Shown here piece by piece: positions 20,953 to 22,162 of a DNA stretch of 22,162 bases. Source of the stretch: Deltaproteobacteria bacterium (GTDB taxonomy: Bacteria > Bdellovibrionota > Bdellovibrionia > JABDDW01); NCBI GenBank assembly GCA_013287405.1, contig JABDDW010000022.1, positions 1,164 to 23,325 on the forward strand, read 5' to 3'. A program made the translations under genes and the position numbers. The notes beneath the pieces were generated by a model. That model saw only the letters and a list, made by a program, of their open reading frames with translations. It had not been told where the DNA came from and ran no database searches. Numbering within the stretch: position 1 is the first letter of the stretch; each line of letters starts with the position of its first letter.

Positions 20953-21660
20953 TTAAAGTATATAGACGTCGACCATCTTATTTATGGCATTCCCACTTAA
21001 AGCACGAACGTGCAGCAGGTAATGTCCATCAGGTATCTCAATGGGCTTTGAAACTTGAAACGGTGAGACTTTACGGTGGCAGGTTCCAACTCGCTCTGTA
21101 ATTGGCAAAACTTGAATGACATTATTAAATCTCTGAACGCGAATTTCCTTAAAGTGAGTGCAATCATCGGTGAACATGCCCGAGATAACGATTCTCTTTC
21201 CACCGTCGACTAAAAGAGAGGCGTCAGAAACTGGGGCATAGAGATAATTGTCTGGGTATGTGAGTTTCGATTTGGGCGGAGCCACGGCAATAGGAAGCAT
21301 GCCCAAAGTCCGTCCCGTGGCACCATCAACAATCGAGTAATTTCCGACGTTGAGAACACCGAGTTCTATGACTTGATAAAACGGAACTAAAACATCGGCG
21401 CAAATTCCGTTATAGAAATATGCGCCTTGAGTAATAGTGATCGTGTCTCCGTTTACGGTTACTTTGTGCGGCCCCACCCTATAGCAGGTGTCAGAGAAAA
21501 CTCCTTCAACGGCGACTTGGCTTTTATTGATGCTGTCAAAGCCAATGGGGGCATAAACTGTACCCAGGGCAACCGTTTCTATTTTAATGTTGTCTGCGAA
21601 AACAGAGTTAAGTCCACAAAAACTCACTGCGAGAAAAGCCAAAAGCCCCCAACGTTTCAT
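20953..21660 (-). CDS. Secreted protein with two cysteine-containing repeats, unknown family
   Basis: ATG 21660 (AAAGGGA upstream) starts a clear signal peptide (MKRWGLLAFLAVSFCGLNSV, then FA-DN); the longer frame to 21726 has no ribosome site. The mature protein of about 213 residues appears to be two copies of one beta-rich unit. Unit 1 has V-E-G-V-F-S-D-T-C ... G-I-C ... F ... G-N-Y-S-I; unit 2 has I-S-G-M-F-T-D-D-C ... G-T-C ... F ... D-G-H-Y-L-L. Each unit has a cysteine pair probably forming a disulfide in the periplasm. I do not recognise the family. It has its own sigma-54 promoter and enhancer-like dyad, so it belongs to the same presumed regulon as the oxidase and exporter. Confidence 0.72.
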   Translation of the reverse strand: MKRWGLLAFLAVSFCGLNSVFADNIKIETVALGTVYAPIGFDSINKSQVAVEGVFSDTCYRVGPHKVTVNGDTITITQGAYFYNGICADVLVPFYQVIELGVLNVGNYSIVDGATGRTLGMLPIAVAPPKSKLTYPDNYLYAPVSDASLLVDGGKRIVISGMFTDDCTHFKEIRVQRFNNVIQVLPITERVGTCHRKVSPFQVSKPIEIPDGHYLLHVRALSGNAINKMVDVYIL

Positions 21661-21734
21661 AAAAATCCCTTTCAGTTGTGCCTTAAACTTCAAAGCGGTT
21701 TTTAGAAGTTGAAAATCCCTACGCAAGTTTGGTT

Positions 21735-21750
21735 AGCAACCTTTGGGCCA
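21735..21750 (-). promoter_or_regulatory. sigma-54 promoter of the secreted-protein gene
   Basis: Minus strand TGGCCCAAAGGTTGCT has TGGC at -24 and TTGCT at -12 with exact 10-bp GG-GC spacing (GG 21749-21748, GC 21737-21736). The start of transcription would be near 21724, giving a leader of about 65 bases. Confidence 0.75.
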
Positions 21751-21786
21751 GGATTAATCGTGGATATATTTGTTTTGGACAAAAGG

Positions 21787-21805
21787 TTGAGACATTTACA
21801 TACAC
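21787..21805. promoter_or_regulatory. Single enhancer-like site of the secreted-protein promoter
   Basis: TTGAGACATTTACATACAC has the conserved left arm and centre 21796, 59 bp from the -12 GC; the right arm is degenerate and no second copy is seen at 80 bp. The rest of the 336 bp between the flanking genes holds nothing else that I can support. Confidence 0.55.
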
Positions 21806-21996
21806 TCGGGCGTCATTATCGAGATCGCCGTCGGTTTCATGCCCTTCGCATCGCGCACTTTGCGAATAAGGTGTGATTGATCCGCCTTCGATGGTGTGAC
21901 TGCTAGTGATATCGCACCACATTTTTCTCTGATTCTTTATGATGCTGTGTGGATTTTTAGGCAAAGGCTTCAGACAACGGCCATCGGTTTGGGGAG

Positions 21997-22162
21997 TCAG
22001 GGTGGGGGAGGTTGATTCACCAATTTATACAAAGCCCCACCTAAGTGATGAGCTTTAACTTTTAAGTCACTAAGATCTTCAGCTTCAATAAGAGATTGTG
22101 TTTCTCGCGAAGCGAATGCTATTTCATAAAACCTGATCTTATCTTTAAAAGATCTCTTAGTT
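21997..22162 (-). CDS. C-terminal part of a four-helix-bundle (23S rRNA-intervening-sequence-like) protein
   Basis: The minus strand is open from the window edge to a TGA at 21999-21997 and gives 54 residues; the start is outside. The sequence KIRFYEIAFASRETQSLIEA, followed by EDLSDLKVKAHHLGGALYKL and a proline-rich end, has the F-Y-x-I-A-x-x-S-x-x-E...L-x-x-x...L-x-x-x-L-x-K-L heptad pattern. That is the pattern of the small four-helix-bundle proteins found inside some 23S rRNA genes and as stand-alone genes. The function of stand-alone members is unclear. There is no rRNA sequence around it here. The sigma-54 promoter at 21735 lies beyond its stop and serves the next gene. Confidence 0.6.
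   Translation of the reverse strand, partial: TKRSFKDKIRFYEIAFASRETQSLIEAEDLSDLKVKAHHLGGALYKLVNQPPPP

Noticed and set aside
21719..21964. 81-codon open frame on the - strand upstream of the secreted-protein gene
   Set aside because: It spans the sigma-54 promoter and enhancer, has no ribosome site and no recognisable domain; the DGDLDND stretch alone is not enough.
1..22162. tRNA or rRNA genes, CRISPR arrays, complete insertion sequences
   Set aside because: None seen by eye: no transposase-like protein, no regularly spaced repeats of CRISPR size, no tRNA-like cloverleaf noticed.

Overview
The window is Gram-negative bacterial DNA: periplasmic and outer-envelope style exporters, cleavable signal peptides, Shine-Dalgarno sites and sigma-54 promoters are all visible. 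The mixture of genes (ba3-type oxidase with subunit IIa, SCO protein, NtrC-type regulator, type IV toxin-antitoxin genes) would fit a Bdellovibrionota or other delta-like proteobacterium, but I cannot place it to genus from the sequence alone.

Left end (1-3847, + strand): an accessory region. It starts with the tail of a probable methyltransferase, followed by an intact AbiEi/AbiEii type IV toxin-antitoxin pair translationally coupled to a calcineurin-like phosphoesterase, with a clear sigma-70 promoter embedded in a perfect inverted repeat and an intrinsic terminator after the operon. After about 450 bp of non-coding DNA come the remains of a second AbiEi/AbiEii pair. Its antitoxin lacks the N-terminus and its toxin lacks the C-terminal motif. 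The toxin runs out into the 3' end of a convergent gene, which marks a recombination junction near 3750-3782.

Centre (3782-16064, - strand): a respiratory and stress block. Reading with transcription from the right: a CBS-domain protein, a monohaem cytochrome/TPR-like protein, a beta-CASP metallo-beta-lactamase and a P-loop ATPase; then a second CBS protein, a 37-residue ba3 oxidase subunit IIa that is easily missed, oxidase subunits II and I and a SCO copper chaperone; then a short universal stress protein, a SulP transporter and a 5'-truncated paralogue of the cytochrome/TPR gene; finally a ThuA-like protein and a DUF347 membrane protein.

Right end (16086-22162): an NtrC-family response regulator (+ strand) without a visible kinase, then on the - strand a MacAB-like ABC exporter whose adaptor lacks the usual coiled-coil hairpin, a secreted two-repeat protein, and the tail of a four-helix-bundle protein.

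The main discovery is regulatory. Five good and one weak sigma-54 (-24/-12) promoters lie between 8411 and 21750, each in front of one transcription unit. Each is accompanied by a dyad (TTGnGACAnnnTGTCnCAA) whose centre lies about 59 bp and/or about 80 bp upstream of the -12 GC. The sites often occur as pairs spaced 20-21 bp. They look like the enhancers of the response regulator encoded at 16426-17820, including its own promoter. Oxidase, stress, RNA-processing and export genes would thus form one local, autoregulated sigma-54 regulon.
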